64,000 bases of DNA from Microbacterium salsuginis (GCF_012524205.1 NZ_JABACI010000002.1:124001-188000), one strand, 5' to 3'. Shown: positions 27,327 through 36,605, counted from the stretch's first letter. Made by a program: numbers and translations. Notes: generated by a model from the sequence alone, not told the origin.

Positions 27327-27332
27327 TAGGGT
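27327..27332 (+). promoter_or_regulatory. Putative -10 element, leaderless RNB-nuclease transcript
   Basis: TAGGGT exactly 6 nt before the ATG at 27339, in the 55-bp gap shared with the divergent BenE-type transporter. Confidence 0.55.
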
Positions 27333-27338
27333 CGGGGC

Positions 27339-28763
27339 ATGGCGCGTCGCACAGCACGACTCTCCCCCTCGGCAGCGCAGAGCGAACTCGCGGTCGCGCT
27401 TGCGAACCTGCGTCAGGAGCTCGGGATCACAGCGTCGTTCCCGGATGCGGTCGAGGCAGAAGCCCGGACGGCGGCCGCAGCTCCGCTCGGTGAGCTGACC
27501 GACCTGACCGACGTCGAGTTCCTCACCATCGACCCGGAAGGCTCGACCGATCTCGACCAGGCGATGCACCTGACCGCGACCGATGACGGCTTCACGGTGC
27601 GGTACGCCATCGCCGACGTGCCGTTCTTCGTCACCCCGGGCGGCGCTGTCGACACTGAGGCCCGCCGGCGCGGGCAGACGCTGTACGCGGTCGACGGCCG
27701 CGTGCCGCTGCATCCGCCGGTCATCTCGGAGGACGCCGGATCGCTCCTTCCCGACCGCACGAGGCGCGCCTTCGTCTGGCAGTTCGCGCTCGACATCGAC
27801 GGCACGCTGCGTGAGACGACCCTCACTCGCGCGCTGGTGCGGTCACGACGGCAGTGGACGTACGACGAGGCCCAGCGCGCGCTGGATGACGCCACTGCCC
27901 CCGCGGGGCTCGCGCCGCTGCCCGACATCGGCCGGGCGCTCCTCGAGCAGGAAGCCGCACGCGGCGGCGCATCATTGAACGTCCCGGACCAGGAGGTCGT
28001 GCTCACCGGCACCGGGTACGACCTGGAACGACGGATGCCGCTTCCCGTCGAGGACTGGAACGCGCAGCTCTCGCTGCTGACCGGCATGGCCGCGGCCCGC
28101 ATCATGCTGGATGCGGGCATCGGGATCCTCCGCACCATGCCGCCGGCCCCGCCGGAGGCGGTGGCTGCCTTCCGCCGCCAGACCGAGCTCCTCGGGCTGC
28201 CCTGGGCGAGCGGCGTCGACTACGGCGAGTACCTCCGCACCCTCGACCGAGCCGATCCCCGGGCGCTCGCGGTGCTGCAGGATGCGGCATCCCTCTTCCG
28301 CGGCGCAGGCTACGAGGCGTTCGACGGGGCCGAGCCGAAGCAGATGATGCAGGCGGCCCTGGCCGCACCGTACGCGCACGTGACCGCGCCGCTGCGGCGG
28401 CTCGTCGATCGGTGGGGTCTCGTGATCTGCGAGGCGGTCTCGCGCGGGGCGGACGTGCCCGAGTGGGTGCGCGCCTCGCTCGGCGACCTGCCGCGGGCGA
28501 TGGGTGCCAGTGCCGGACTCGCGGGACGCCTCGAGTCGGGCACGATCGACCGGATCGAGGCAGCCCTCCTGGCTGGCCGGATCGGCCATGAGTTCGACGC
28601 GGTCGTGCTCGCGCAGAACACGTCGCACACCCGCGTCCAGCTCACCGAACCGGCGGTGGAGGCATCCGTCGACGGCGTCTTCGGCACGCCGGGTGAACCG
28701 GTGCGCGTGCGTCTGGTCGCCAGCACCATCCCCACGGGAACCCTGTCGTTCGAGCCCGTGTGA
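27339..28763 (+). CDS. RNB domain exoribonuclease (RNase II/R family)
   Basis: 474-residue protein centred on an RNB catalytic domain. The metal-binding motif is FLTIDPEGSTDLDQAM (about 62-77), followed by YAIADVPFFV and RRGQTLYAVDGRVPLHPP, and the late segment YAHVTAPLRRLVDRW. It should degrade RNA 3' to 5' in the cytoplasm. It is short: the cold-shock N-terminal domains and C-terminal S1 domain of RNase R are absent or reduced, as in other actinobacterial versions. Convergent with ispG, 12 bp away. Confidence 0.92.
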   Translation: MARRTARLSPSAAQSELAVALANLRQELGITASFPDAVEAEARTAAAAPLGELTDLTDVEFLTIDPEGSTDLDQAMHLTATDDGFTVRYAIADVPFFVTPGGAVDTEARRRGQTLYAVDGRVPLHPPVISEDAGSLLPDRTRRAFVWQFALDIDGTLRETTLTRALVRSRRQWTYDEAQRALDDATAPAGLAPLPDIGRALLEQEAARGGASLNVPDQEVVLTGTGYDLERRMPLPVEDWNAQLSLLTGMAAARIMLDAGIGILRTMPPAPPEAVAAFRRQTELLGLPWASGVDYGEYLRTLDRADPRALAVLQDAASLFRGAGYEAFDGAEPKQMMQAALAAPYAHVTAPLRRLVDRWGLVICEAVSRGADVPEWVRASLGDLPRAMGASAGLAGRLESGTIDRIEAALLAGRIGHEFDAVVLAQNTSHTRVQLTEPAVEASVDGVFGTPGEPVRVRLVASTIPTGTLSFEPV

Positions 28764-28775
28764 ACGGCAGCCGAC

Positions 28776-29927
28776 TCAGCTCGTGACGACCTGCGCGGTG
28801 CCGACGGGCGCCTCGGGACCCATCTCGTCGGCGATGCGGTTCGCCTCTTCGATGAGGGTCGCGACGATCTCGGACTCGGGCACGGTCTTGATGACCTGGC
28901 CCTTCACGAAGATCTGTCCCTTGCCGTTGCCGGATGCCACGCCGAGATCCGCCTCGCGGGCCTCGCCCGGACCGTTCACGACGCAGCCCATGACGGCCAC
29001 GCGCAGCGGCACCGTCATGTCCTTGAGCCCCTCGGTGACGTTGTCGGCCAGCGAGTAGACGTCGACCTGAGCACGACCGCACGACGGGCATGACACGATC
29101 TCGAGCTTGCGCTCCCGCAGGTTCAGCGACTGCAGGATCTGGTGCCCCACCTTGACCTCTTCGGCCGGTGGCGCCGACAGCGAGACGCGGATCGTGTCCC
29201 CGATGCCCTCGGAAAGCAGGATGCCGAACGCCGTCGCCGACTTGATCGTGCCCTGGAACGCCGGCCCGGCCTCGGTCACCCCGAGGTGCAGGGGCCAGTC
29301 GCCCCGCTCGGCGAGCAGTCGGTACGCCTTCACCATGACGACGGGGTCGTTGTGCTTGACCGAGATCTTGAAGTCGTGGAAGTCGTGCTCCTCGAACAGC
29401 GACGCCTCCCAGACGGCGCTCTCCATGAGCGCCTCGGGGGTCGCCTTGCCGTACTTCTCGAGCAGGCGCCGGTCGAGCGAGCCGGCGTTGACGCCGATGC
29501 GCAGCGACACGCCGGCGGCCTTCGCGGCGGCGGCGATCTCGCCGACCTTGTCGTCGAACTGCCGGATGTTGCCGGGGTTGACCCGCACAGCCGCGCAACC
29601 GGCGTCGATCGCCTGGAAGACGTACTTCGGCTGGAAGTGGATGTCGGCGATCACCGGGATCTGGCTCTTCTTCGCGATGATGTGCAGGACGTCGGCGTCG
29701 TCCTGCGACGGCACGGCGACGCGCACGATCTCGCAGCCCGACGCCGTGAGCTCGGCGATCTGCTGCAGTGTCGCGTTGATGTTCGTCGTCGGCGTCGTCG
29801 TCATGGACTGGACGCTGACGGGCGCATCCCCGCCGACGAGCACTTTTCCGACCTTGATCTGGCGGCTCTTGCGACGAGGGGCGAGCGTTTCGGGGACCTT
29901 GGGCATCCCGATGTTCACTGCTGGCAC
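28776..29927 (-). CDS. ispG: 4-hydroxy-3-methylbut-2-en-1-yl diphosphate synthase
   Basis: Iron-sulfur enzyme of the non-mevalonate isoprenoid pathway that converts the cyclic diphosphate MEcPP to HMBPP. 383 residues from the GTG at 29927. The family start [20 protein letters not shown] and [14 protein letters not shown] are present; cluster-binding Cys are in [11 protein letters not shown] and [18 protein letters not shown] hexamer 7 nt before the GTG supports this start over a longer reading. It is divergent from ltrA. dxr and rseP, often adjacent to ispG in Actinobacteria, are 5-12 kb away on the same strand. Confidence 0.97.
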   Translation of the reverse strand: MPAVNIGMPKVPETLAPRRKSRQIKVGKVLVGGDAPVSVQSMTTTPTTNINATLQQIAELTASGCEIVRVAVPSQDDADVLHIIAKKSQIPVIADIHFQPKYVFQAIDAGCAAVRVNPGNIRQFDDKVGEIAAAAKAAGVSLRIGVNAGSLDRRLLEKYGKATPEALMESAVWEASLFEEHDFHDFKISVKHNDPVVMVKAYRLLAERGDWPLHLGVTEAGPAFQGTIKSATAFGILLSEGIGDTIRVSLSAPPAEEVKVGHQILQSLNLRERKLEIVSCPSCGRAQVDVYSLADNVTEGLKDMTVPLRVAVMGCVVNGPGEAREADLGVASGNGKGQIFVKGQVIKTVPESEIVATLIEEANRIADEMGPEAPVGTAQVVTS

Positions 29928-29934
29928 GACCCCC

Positions 29935-29940
29935 AGCCTA
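29935..29940 (-). promoter_or_regulatory. Putative -10 element, leaderless ispG transcript
   Basis: TAGGCT on the minus strand, 7 nt before the GTG at 29927. Confidence 0.5.
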
Positions 29941-30013
29941 CGCGCGGTGCATGTGCACCGGCTGGCGGTGGGCTGATCGGATGCCGCGTCCTCGCCGGGT
30001 CGCGCGCACGGTG

Positions 30014-30019
30014 TATCTT
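30014..30019 (+). promoter_or_regulatory. Putative -10 element, leaderless ltrA-like transcript
   Basis: TATCTT exactly 6 nt before the ATG at 30026. It fixes that ATG as the start and not in-frame codons further upstream. Confidence 0.5.
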
Positions 30020-30025
30020 CCCGCC

Positions 30026-31258
30026 ATGAGCTTGACCCACCACCTCGGTCGGATGACCGGCCGGGACCCCCACCAGGCGCACCGTTCAGCAACGCCCCTC
30101 GAGCTGCTGTTCGACCTGGTCTTCGTCGTCGCGTTCAGCCAGATCGGATCGCAGGCCGCGCACTACCTGGAGCTGGGACACGTCTCGACGGCACTGACCG
30201 GTATCGCGTTCTCGACATTCGCCGTGACGTGGGCGTGGATCAACTACTCGTGGCTCGCATCCGCGTACGACACCGACGACGCGTTCTTCCGGATCGCGAC
30301 GCTGGTCATCATGGTCGGCGTCCTCATCGTCGCCCTCGGCATCCCCCCGGTTTTCCACTCGCTCGACGAAGGCCACATCTTCGACAACACCGTCATGGTG
30401 GCGGGGTACGTCGTGATGCGCATCGCCACGATCGCGCTGTGGATCCGCGCTGCCCGGCACGACGAGAAGCGTCGCAAGACCTGCATCGCCTACGCGGTCA
30501 ACGTCTCGATCGCCCAGGTCGGCTGGATCGCGCTCATCTTCCTCAACATGCCGTTGGGAATCACGCTGGTCTTCACCACCCTGCTGTCGCTGTTCGAGAT
30601 GGCGGGGCCGTTCTTCGCCGAGAAGCGCTACGGCCCGACTCCCTGGCACGCTCACCACATCGCGGAGCGCTACGGCCTTCTTGTGATCATCACGCTGGGT
30701 GAGGTCATCCTCGGCACCATCCTCGCGATCTCCGCCGTCATCGAGGAGGAGGGCTGGTCGCTCGAGACGGCGCTCGTCGCGTTCGGCGGCACGGCGCTGG
30801 CGTTCGGAATGTGGTGGAACTACTTCGCCATCCCGTTCGGGAAGGTCCTCGAACGCCATCGATGGCGGGGGTTCCCGTGGGGTTATCTGCACCTCGTCGT
30901 GTTCGGATCGCTCGTCGCGGTCGGCGCCGGCCTCCACGTCGCCGCCAACGTGATCACCGAGCACGCCCACGTCGACGCGACCTTCGCGGTGCTGAGCATC
31001 GCGATCCCCGTCCTCGTGTACGAGACGTTCCTCTTCGGCATCTACGCCGTCACGGTCATGCAGTTCGATCCCTTCCACATCTGGCTCTACCTCGGGTCGG
31101 TCGCCGCTCTCGCGGCGAGCGTCGTCGCCGTCTCGCTCGGCGCCTCGATGGGCGTGGCGCTCCTGTTGATCGCGTGCGCTCCCGCCGTCGTGGTCGTCGG
31201 ATATGAGACGGTCGGCTGGCGCCACGGCGCCGAGATGCTCGAGCGCGCCACCCGCTGA
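30026..31258 (+). CDS. Low temperature requirement protein A (LtrA) family membrane protein
   Basis: 410-residue protein with about ten to eleven membrane helices. The family signature [19 protein letters not shown] is near residues 23-41, and [22 protein letters not shown] is the second conserved block. LtrA was first linked to cold growth in Listeria; the biochemical role is unknown. It is monocistronic as far as can be seen and ends 46 bp before the tryptophan leader. Confidence 0.9.
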   Translation: MSLTHHLGRMTGRDPHQAHRSATPLELLFDLVFVVAFSQIGSQAAHYLELGHVSTALTGIAFSTFAVTWAWINYSWLASAYDTDDAFFRIATLVIMVGVLIVALGIPPVFHSLDEGHIFDNTVMVAGYVVMRIATIALWIRAARHDEKRRKTCIAYAVNVSIAQVGWIALIFLNMPLGITLVFTTLLSLFEMAGPFFAEKRYGPTPWHAHHIAERYGLLVIITLGEVILGTILAISAVIEEEGWSLETALVAFGGTALAFGMWWNYFAIPFGKVLERHRWRGFPWGYLHLVVFGSLVAVGAGLHVAANVITEHAHVDATFAVLSIAIPVLVYETFLFGIYAVTVMQFDPFHIWLYLGSVAALAASVVAVSLGASMGVALLLIACAPAVVVVGYETVGWRHGAEMLERATR

Positions 31259-31292
31259 CGACATGGGCGGGCGCGCGCGGAACGCGCTGTGG

Positions 31293-31298
31293 TAGGTT
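31293..31298 (+). promoter_or_regulatory. Putative -10 element of the tryptophan leader transcript
   Basis: TAGGTT exactly 6 nt before the leader-peptide ATG at 31305, so the leader peptide would be read from the very 5' end of the mRNA. Confidence 0.55.
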
Positions 31299-31304
31299 CG
31301 GCCC

Positions 31305-31340
31305 ATGTCCGCACACCTCACCTGGTGGCTCACCGCGTAG
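31305..31340 (+). CDS. Tryptophan-operon leader peptide
   Basis: Eleven-codon ORF reading MSAHLTWWLTA with two adjacent Trp codons (31323-31328) and a TAG stop. Tandem Trp codons in a protein this short, directly before alternative hairpins and an anthranilate synthase gene, are the hallmark of trp attenuation. A ribosome stalled on the Trp codons would cover the 31331-31336 arm. No ribosome-binding site is present; translation is probably leaderless. Confidence 0.85.
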   Translation: MSAHLTWWLTA

Positions 31341-31369
31341 GCGGTGGGTTTTGCGCGACTCCGACCGCC
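31331..31369 (+). promoter_or_regulatory. Attenuator alternative hairpins (1:2 and 2:3)
   Basis: CACCGC (31331-31336) can pair with GCGGTG (31341-31346), a 6-bp hairpin with loop GTAG that includes the leader stop codon. Alternatively GGCGGT (31340-31345) can pair with ACCGCC (31364-31369), which occupies the 5' arm of the terminator. The two folds exclude each other, so the position of the ribosome decides whether the terminator forms. Confidence 0.75.
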
Positions 31370-31390
31370 CCGCGAGGGCGGTCTTCTTTT
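31363..31390 (+). terminator. Trp attenuator terminator
   Basis: Perfect 8-bp stem GACCGCCC (31363-31370) with GGGCGGTC (31376-31383), loop CGCGA, followed by TTCTTTT. It is one of the few hairpins in the window with a T-run. It lies 38 nt before the start of the anthranilate synthase gene and should stop transcription when tryptophan is plentiful. Confidence 0.85.
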
Positions 31391-31428
31391 CGTAGGGGAC
31401 ACCGCCCCACGACGAAAGAACCACTGCT

Positions 31429-33447
31429 ATGACCGGGCCCTCCCACCCCTCGCTCGGCGAGATCGCCGACAGCGGCATCCCGTTCGCCCTCATCGCCCGC
31501 GACGGTTCCACCGTCGAGGTGCTCACCGGCGACGTCGTGGACGTCGAGCTGCTCGCCGACATCCCGCTCACCGACGTCGAAGGAACCCCGCGCGAGGTCC
31601 TCGCGCTCGTGCCGTTCCGTCAGGTGCGCGAGCGCGGATTCGAGTGCCACGACGACGGTGCTCCGCTGCGCTGCCTGATCGTCGGCGAACGATTCTCGAT
31701 CCCCCGTGACCAGGCCCTCGCTCAGCTGCCCACCGCGCCCGTTCCGCTCGACGAGCCGGGCTTCGACATCCCCGACGACGAGTACGCCGACATCGTGCGT
31801 CGCGTGATCGCGGACGAGATCGGCCGTGGCGAGGGCGCGAACTTCGTGATCCGGCGTGACTTCACGGCGGGGGTGTCGACGGATGCCGCGACCGCCGCCC
31901 TCACGTGGTTCCGGGCACTCCTCGAGCACGAGCGCGGCGCGTACTGGACGTTCGCGGTCGTCACTCCCGGCCATGTCGCGGTCGGCGCGAGCCCCGAGGC
32001 CCACGTGAGTGCACGCGGCGGCGCATCGGAGGGTGCCGGGGATCGACGGCCGGCGGAGCCTGGCTTCAGCACCGTGACGATGAACCCGATCTCGGGCACC
32101 TTCCGTCACCCGGAGGGCGGTGCGACTGCAGAGACCCTCTCGGAGTTCCTCGAGTCGACGAAAGAGACCGAAGAGCTCTTCATGGTGGTCGACGAAGAGC
32201 TCAAGATGATGAGCGCGGTGTGCTCCGACGGCGGACGGATCACCGGACCGCACCTGAAAGAGATGTCGCGACTCACGCACACCGAGTACGTGCTGCGCGG
32301 GCGCAGCCGCCTCGACCCGCGCGAGATCCTGCGCGAGACGATGTTCGCACCGACGGTGACCGGCTCGCCGATGCAGAACGCGTGCACGGTCATCACACGC
32401 CACGAGAAGACCCCGCGCGGCTACTACTCGGGTGTGGCGGCGCTGTTCACGCCGCGGCATCCGGAATCCGCCGATGCGGCCGGCGAGCCGACGCACGACC
32501 TCGATGCCCCGATCCTCATCCGTACCGCGTACCTCGAGAACGGCCGCCTTCGTGTTCCGGTCGGAGCGACCCTGGTGCGTCACTCCGACCCGTACGGCGA
32601 GGTCGGTGAGACGCACGGCAAGGCCGCCGGCGTCCTCGGCGCGATCGGCGCTGTGCCACGCGATGCGGCGGCGGAGCGTGCGGCCGAGGCCGCCGCGGTC
32701 GCGTCGGTCGTCGACACCGCCGCCGTGGACGAGGACGCACCCGCTCCCGAGCCGCGACGGCTCGCCGATGATCCCGCCATCGCGGCCCTGCTCGCCTCGC
32801 GCAACGCCCGCCTCGCGGAGTTCTGGCTGAATCCACAAGGCTCTGCGACGCCCGGACCTTTCGCGGGACGCTCGGCTCTCGTCGTCGACGCCGAGGACCG
32901 CTTCACGACGATGCTCGCCCATCAGCTACGGCACCTCGGACTCGACGCCCGGATCGTGCCGTGGAGCGAGGTCACCGACGACCAGATCGACACGGCCGAA
33001 TTGCTCGTGTGCGGCCCCGGTCCCGGCGATCCGAGGGATCCCGCCAGCCCCCGCATGCAGCGCATGCGCGAGGTGGTGCGGCGCCGGCGGTCGTCCGGGC
33101 GGCCACTGCTCGCGGTCTGCCTCAGCCACCAGATCCTCGCGCATTCCCTCGGACTGGGCCTCGCACCCCTCGCGGCGCCACATCAAGGTCTGCAGAAGAC
33201 GGTGGACGTGTTCGGGATGCCGGCCTCCATCGGCTTCTACAACACCTTCACCGCACGCGTCCCCGCCGGGCATACGCAGGCGGGTGAGACCGAGATCGCG
33301 GCCGACCCTGGCACGGGCGACGTCTACGCGTTGCGCGGCCCCGGATACGCGTCGGTACAGGGCCACCTCGAGTCGATCCTCTCGCGCGACGGCATGACGA
33401 CGCTCGAGCGCCTCATCACGCACGCTCTGACACCCGTCGGCGCCTGA
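31429..33447 (+). CDS. Anthranilate synthase family fusion protein (TrpE-TrpG / PhzE-like)
   Basis: 672-residue fusion of a chorismate-binding synthase and a glutamine amidotransferase. The synthase half has NPISGTFRHPEGGA, DEELKMMSAVC, LTHTEYVLRG and RGYYSGVAAL. After a variable linker (about 425-480) the amidotransferase half has the nucleophile Cys in AVCLSHQILA (about 564) and the His/Glu pair in QGHLES (646/648). It makes anthranilate, or aminodeoxyisochorismate if it works like PhzE. The Trp attenuator in front supports anthranilate for tryptophan. No other trp or phz gene is adjacent; the convergent sigma gene ends 9 bp away. Confidence 0.88.
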   Translation: MTGPSHPSLGEIADSGIPFALIARDGSTVEVLTGDVVDVELLADIPLTDVEGTPREVLALVPFRQVRERGFECHDDGAPLRCLIVGERFSIPRDQALAQLPTAPVPLDEPGFDIPDDEYADIVRRVIADEIGRGEGANFVIRRDFTAGVSTDAATAALTWFRALLEHERGAYWTFAVVTPGHVAVGASPEAHVSARGGASEGAGDRRPAEPGFSTVTMNPISGTFRHPEGGATAETLSEFLESTKETEELFMVVDEELKMMSAVCSDGGRITGPHLKEMSRLTHTEYVLRGRSRLDPREILRETMFAPTVTGSPMQNACTVITRHEKTPRGYYSGVAALFTPRHPESADAAGEPTHDLDAPILIRTAYLENGRLRVPVGATLVRHSDPYGEVGETHGKAAGVLGAIGAVPRDAAAERAAEAAAVASVVDTAAVDEDAPAPEPRRLADDPAIAALLASRNARLAEFWLNPQGSATPGPFAGRSALVVDAEDRFTTMLAHQLRHLGLDARIVPWSEVTDDQIDTAELLVCGPGPGDPRDPASPRMQRMREVVRRRRSSGRPLLAVCLSHQILAHSLGLGLAPLAAPHQGLQKTVDVFGMPASIGFYNTFTARVPAGHTQAGETEIAADPGTGDVYALRGPGYASVQGHLESILSRDGMTTLERLITHALTPVGA

Positions 33448-33456
33448 GCGACGGGC

Positions 33457-34710
33457 TCACCGCGCGGCGCGTGATGCCAGCAGCCGCCGCTCCGCCTCGT
33501 TCGCAGTGAGCTCGAGGGCGCAGAGGTCGGCAGTGAGAGCCTCGTCGTCGCGCCCGAGGTCGCGCAGCAGCGATGCGCGGACGGCATGCCACAGGTGCGA
33601 TCGAGACAGGTCGCGCTCGAGCGCATCCACCTCGCGCAGCGCCACCTCGGCACCCTCGATCCGCGCGAGGGCCACAGCCCGATTGAGTCGCACCACTGGC
33701 GACCGGTCGTAGGCGAGCAGCATGTCGTAGAGCGTCAGCACCTGCAGCCAGTCGGTCGAAGCGGCATCCGTGGCATCCGCGTGGCATGCCGCGATCGCGG
33801 CGTGCAGCTGCCAGCGGCCGGGTCGCCGCAGCCGAGCTGCCTTATCGAGGACGATCCTGGCGTCGCCTACGAGCGCCGCATCCCATCGAGACCGGTCCTG
33901 CTCAGCGAGCAGCACGAGCTCGCCGTCCACCGCGCGCGCTGACTCGCGTGCGCGGTGGAACTCCAGCAGCGCCAGCAGTCCGAGCGCCTCCGCCTCCCGG
34001 GGCAGCGCCGCCGCGATCACGCGCGCAAGCCACAGGGCGTCGTCGGCGAGGTCACGGTCCGCTGCCGCATCGGCTCCCGCGACGAAATGCGCTTCGCTGT
34101 ACATGACCGACACGATCGTGAGGACCAGGTCGAGTCGCGATGCCGCATCGGGCCCCTCCGGCACGCGAAGCGGGATGCCGCTCCGCGCGATCTTGCTCTT
34201 GGCGCGTGAAATGCGCTGGCCGGTTGCGGGCAGGGTCGAGAAGGTCGCCCGAGCGATCTGAGCGGTCGTGAGACCGCACACAGCCCGGAGCGTCAGTGCG
34301 AGTTGCGCGTCGGGCGCGAGTGCCGGGTGGCAGCATCCGAACAACAGCGCCAAGCGTTCATCGGCAGCGGGCGGTTCGGCCGCCGGTGCGGACGGGAGAA
34401 GCGCGCCCGTGCGGTCGAGTACCTTGTCTTCGAGCACCCGCTCCCGGCGGAGGCGGTCCAGGGCGTTGTGGCGGGCCGCCTGCGTGAGCCACGCCGCCGG
34501 GTTCGACGGGATGCCGCGCACCCGCCACTCGCGTAGCGCCTCTTCGACCGCTTGCGCGACAGCCTCCTCCGCGAGGTCGAAGCTGCGGAACGACGCCGTC
34601 AATGCGGCTGTGATGCGCGCTGACTCCTCGCGGACGACGGTGGCGAGAAGGCGATCGGATGCCGCGGCCCCGCCGCTGCGGTCGGCCGAGGCCGCGGCAT
34701 CTCCGCTCAC
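33457..34710 (-). CDS. ECF42-type RNA polymerase sigma factor with TPR-like C-terminal extension
   Basis: 417 residues. The N-terminal 180 hold sigma regions 2 (FRSFDLAEEAVAQAVEEAL, AAWLTQAARHNALDRLRRE) and 4 (LALTLRAVCGLTTAQIARA). The long C-terminal part has helical repeats (LQVLTLYDMLLAYDRSPVVRLNRAVALA onward), the extension that marks group ECF42. The GTG start shares GTGA with the DGPF-protein gene upstream, the known partner of this group. Such pairs lack a classical anti-sigma factor; control may run through the extension. Confidence 0.88.
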   Translation of the reverse strand: MSGDAAASADRSGGAAASDRLLATVVREESARITAALTASFRSFDLAEEAVAQAVEEALREWRVRGIPSNPAAWLTQAARHNALDRLRRERVLEDKVLDRTGALLPSAPAAEPPAADERLALLFGCCHPALAPDAQLALTLRAVCGLTTAQIARATFSTLPATGQRISRAKSKIARSGIPLRVPEGPDAASRLDLVLTIVSVMYSEAHFVAGADAAADRDLADDALWLARVIAAALPREAEALGLLALLEFHRARESARAVDGELVLLAEQDRSRWDAALVGDARIVLDKAARLRRPGRWQLHAAIAACHADATDAASTDWLQVLTLYDMLLAYDRSPVVRLNRAVALARIEGAEVALREVDALERDLSRSHLWHAVRASLLRDLGRDDEALTADLCALELTANEAERRLLASRAAR

Positions 34711-35075
34711 TTCTCGAACTGGCTGTAGTCCACGACCATCGGCCGGATCTCGACCGCGACGCCGGGAAGCTCGAGGGACGGCCACGTCTTGACAAGCGTG
34801 ATCGCTGCGTCGAGGTCGGGCACGTCGATGATGCTGAACCCGCCGATGACCTCCTTCGCCTCGGAGAAGGGACCGTCGACGACGACGGGCCCGTCATCGC
34901 CGGATCGCACTGTCGTCGCGGTCGTGACCGGCTGCAGCTCTGCGCCCGAATCGGCAATCCGCTCCGCATTCGCGCCGAACCACTCGTAGATCCGGGAATA
35001 CACGTCCTGGGCGCGCTCGGGCGGAACAGCTGCATCGAGCTCGGGCGTCGAGGTGAACATGATGACGTACTTCAC
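34707..35075 (-). CDS. DGPF-motif / YCII-related protein
   Basis: 122-residue ferredoxin-like-fold protein of the YCII/DGPF family. The eponymous motif is in VVVDGPFSEAKE (about 64-75), followed by GGFSIIDVPDLDAAITLVK. Proteins of this kind are encoded next to ECF42 sigma factors and are usually their regulon members; the enzymatic role is unknown. Starts at a GTG 7 nt after AAAGGA. Four-base overlap with the sigma factor. Confidence 0.88.
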   Translation of the reverse strand: MKYVIMFTSTPELDAAVPPERAQDVYSRIYEWFGANAERIADSGAELQPVTTATTVRSGDDGPVVVDGPFSEAKEVIGGFSIIDVPDLDAAITLVKTWPSLELPGVAVEIRPMVVDYSQFEK

Positions 35076-35158
35076 GGCGGGGTCCTTTCGTCAGTGGAAC
35101 CGTTTCATCCCCACAGCGAACGGACAACCCCGTTTTCGACAGTGACTGAGAACTTTCC

Positions 35159-36490
35159 TCAGAACAGCGAGACCGGGTTGAAGATGTCGGCCAGGATCAG
35201 CACGGCACCCATCCCGATCAAGGCGACCACGACGACGAATGTCAGCGGCACGAGCTTCGTCGCGTCGACGGGCTTGGGCGGCGGGCGGCGGAACAGCTTC
35301 GCCCATACGCGCTTGATGCCCTCCCACAGGGCCACCGCGACGTGACCGCCGTCCAGCGGCAGCAGCGGGATCAGGTTGAAGACGAACAGCGCGATGTTCA
35401 GCGATGCCAGCAGCCCCAGGAAGCCGGCGACCCGGTTGAGCACCGGTGAATCGGCGGCGGCGACCTCGCCCGACAGCCGCCCGGCACCCACGACGCTGAG
35501 CGGACCGTTGGGGTCCCGCTCCTGTCCGGTCACCAGATCGACGCCGGTCTCCCAGACCTTGACGGGAAGCTGCCACAGGATGCCGGCGACCGCGCCGACC
35601 TGCTCGACGGCCGCCTGCGTGCCGCCCCAGATCGGCTGCCGCACGTACTCGACCGTCGGGCTGATGCCGACGAAACCCACTTCTCGCGTGGTGGTCGTAC
35701 CATCCGCTTCGGTCGTGGACGCCTCCGTGGTGGCGGGCTCCACGGTGAGCGTCTGCTCGGTGCCGTCACGCTCGACCACGAGGGTGAGGGGTCCGCCTGA
35801 GGAACCCTGGATGATCGCGGTCGCCTCGGCGAAGTCGTCGACCGGCTGCCCGTCGACCGACAGGATCGTGTCGCCCGGTTCGATGCCGGCGGCGGCCGCG
35901 GGGGCCTCGGGGTCCGCTTCCGTGCACTCGGATGTCGTCGTTGCGGGCACGCACTCCGACAGCGAGGCCACCGTCGTCGTCGCCGTCTGCACGCCGATGC
36001 CGGTGACCAGGATCGAGAACAGCACGATCGCGAACAGGAAGTTCATGATCGGCCCGCCGAGCATCACGATCACGCGTTTGAACACCGGCAGCCGGTAGAA
36101 GACCCGCTCGTCGTCGTCGCCGTGGAGCGTCTCGTCGTTGGCGGCGCGCGCGTCCTGCACCATGGTCGCGAAGAAGCCGCCGCCGGCACGGCCTGAGCGC
36201 GAGGCGCTGCCGGATCCGGATGCCGCAGCCGCCCGCTCGCGCTCCTCCGGTGAGGGCGGGTACATGCCGGCCATCGAGATGTAACCGCCGAGAGGGATGG
36301 CCTTGACGCCGTACTCGGTCTCGCCGATGCGGCGCGACCAGAGCGTCGGGCCGAACCCGATCATGTACTGGCCGACACGCACCCCGAACTTCTTCGCCGG
36401 CCACAGGTGGCCCAGTTCGTGCAGCGCGATCGACACGGCGAGGCCCACGATCATGAGCACGACGCCGATGACGAACGCAAGAGCTTCCAC
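35159..36490 (-). CDS. Site-2 protease family zinc metalloprotease (RseP/Rip1-like)
   Basis: Intramembrane protease that cuts transmembrane proteins such as anti-sigma factors. 443 residues, four to five helices. The zinc motif is ALHELGHLW (His 24, Glu 25, His 28), a PDZ domain spans about 200-290 (GIEPGDTILSVDGQPVDD), and the third ligand lies in LLPLDGGHVA near residue 380. I start at the GTG at 36490: TACCGT lies 6 nt before it. In many Actinobacteria this gene sits between dxr and ispG; here both are several kb away. Confidence 0.92.
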   Translation of the reverse strand: MEALAFVIGVVLMIVGLAVSIALHELGHLWPAKKFGVRVGQYMIGFGPTLWSRRIGETEYGVKAIPLGGYISMAGMYPPSPEERERAAAASGSGSASRSGRAGGGFFATMVQDARAANDETLHGDDDERVFYRLPVFKRVIVMLGGPIMNFLFAIVLFSILVTGIGVQTATTTVASLSECVPATTTSECTEADPEAPAAAAGIEPGDTILSVDGQPVDDFAEATAIIQGSSGGPLTLVVERDGTEQTLTVEPATTEASTTEADGTTTTREVGFVGISPTVEYVRQPIWGGTQAAVEQVGAVAGILWQLPVKVWETGVDLVTGQERDPNGPLSVVGAGRLSGEVAAADSPVLNRVAGFLGLLASLNIALFVFNLIPLLPLDGGHVAVALWEGIKRVWAKLFRRPPPKPVDATKLVPLTFVVVVALIGMGAVLILADIFNPVSLF

Positions 36491-36496
36491 ACGCAC

Positions 36497-36502
36497 ACGG
36501 TA
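36497..36502 (-). promoter_or_regulatory. Putative -10 element, leaderless site-2 protease transcript
   Basis: TACCGT on the minus strand exactly 6 nt before the GTG at 36490. It selects this GTG over another GTG two codons upstream. Confidence 0.5.
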
Positions 36503-36583
36503 CCCGCGTGTGGCTTTGAGTTGGGTGTGACGCCGGTTCGCCGGCTGTAACCGCGGCGAAATCGAGACGTGCCAGCCCTCGCG

Positions 36584-36589
36584 TAGGCT
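36584..36589 (+). promoter_or_regulatory. Putative -10 element for the membrane gene at 36606
   Basis: TAGGCT 16 nt before the GTG at 36606. Unlike the leaderless set, this spacing leaves about ten bases of leader that carry a GAGGAGG ribosome-binding site. Confidence 0.45.
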
Positions 36590-36605
36590 CGGGCGAGGAG
36601 GAACC

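Noticed and set aside
29900..31300. Riboswitch in front of ispG, ltrA or ribF
   Set aside because: The gaps are under 100 bp and the mapped -10 boxes leave no leader long enough for a known riboswitch.
28776..33447. Phenazine biosynthesis cluster around the PhzE-like gene
   Set aside because: No phzB, D, F or G gene is nearby, and the Trp leader gives a simpler explanation.
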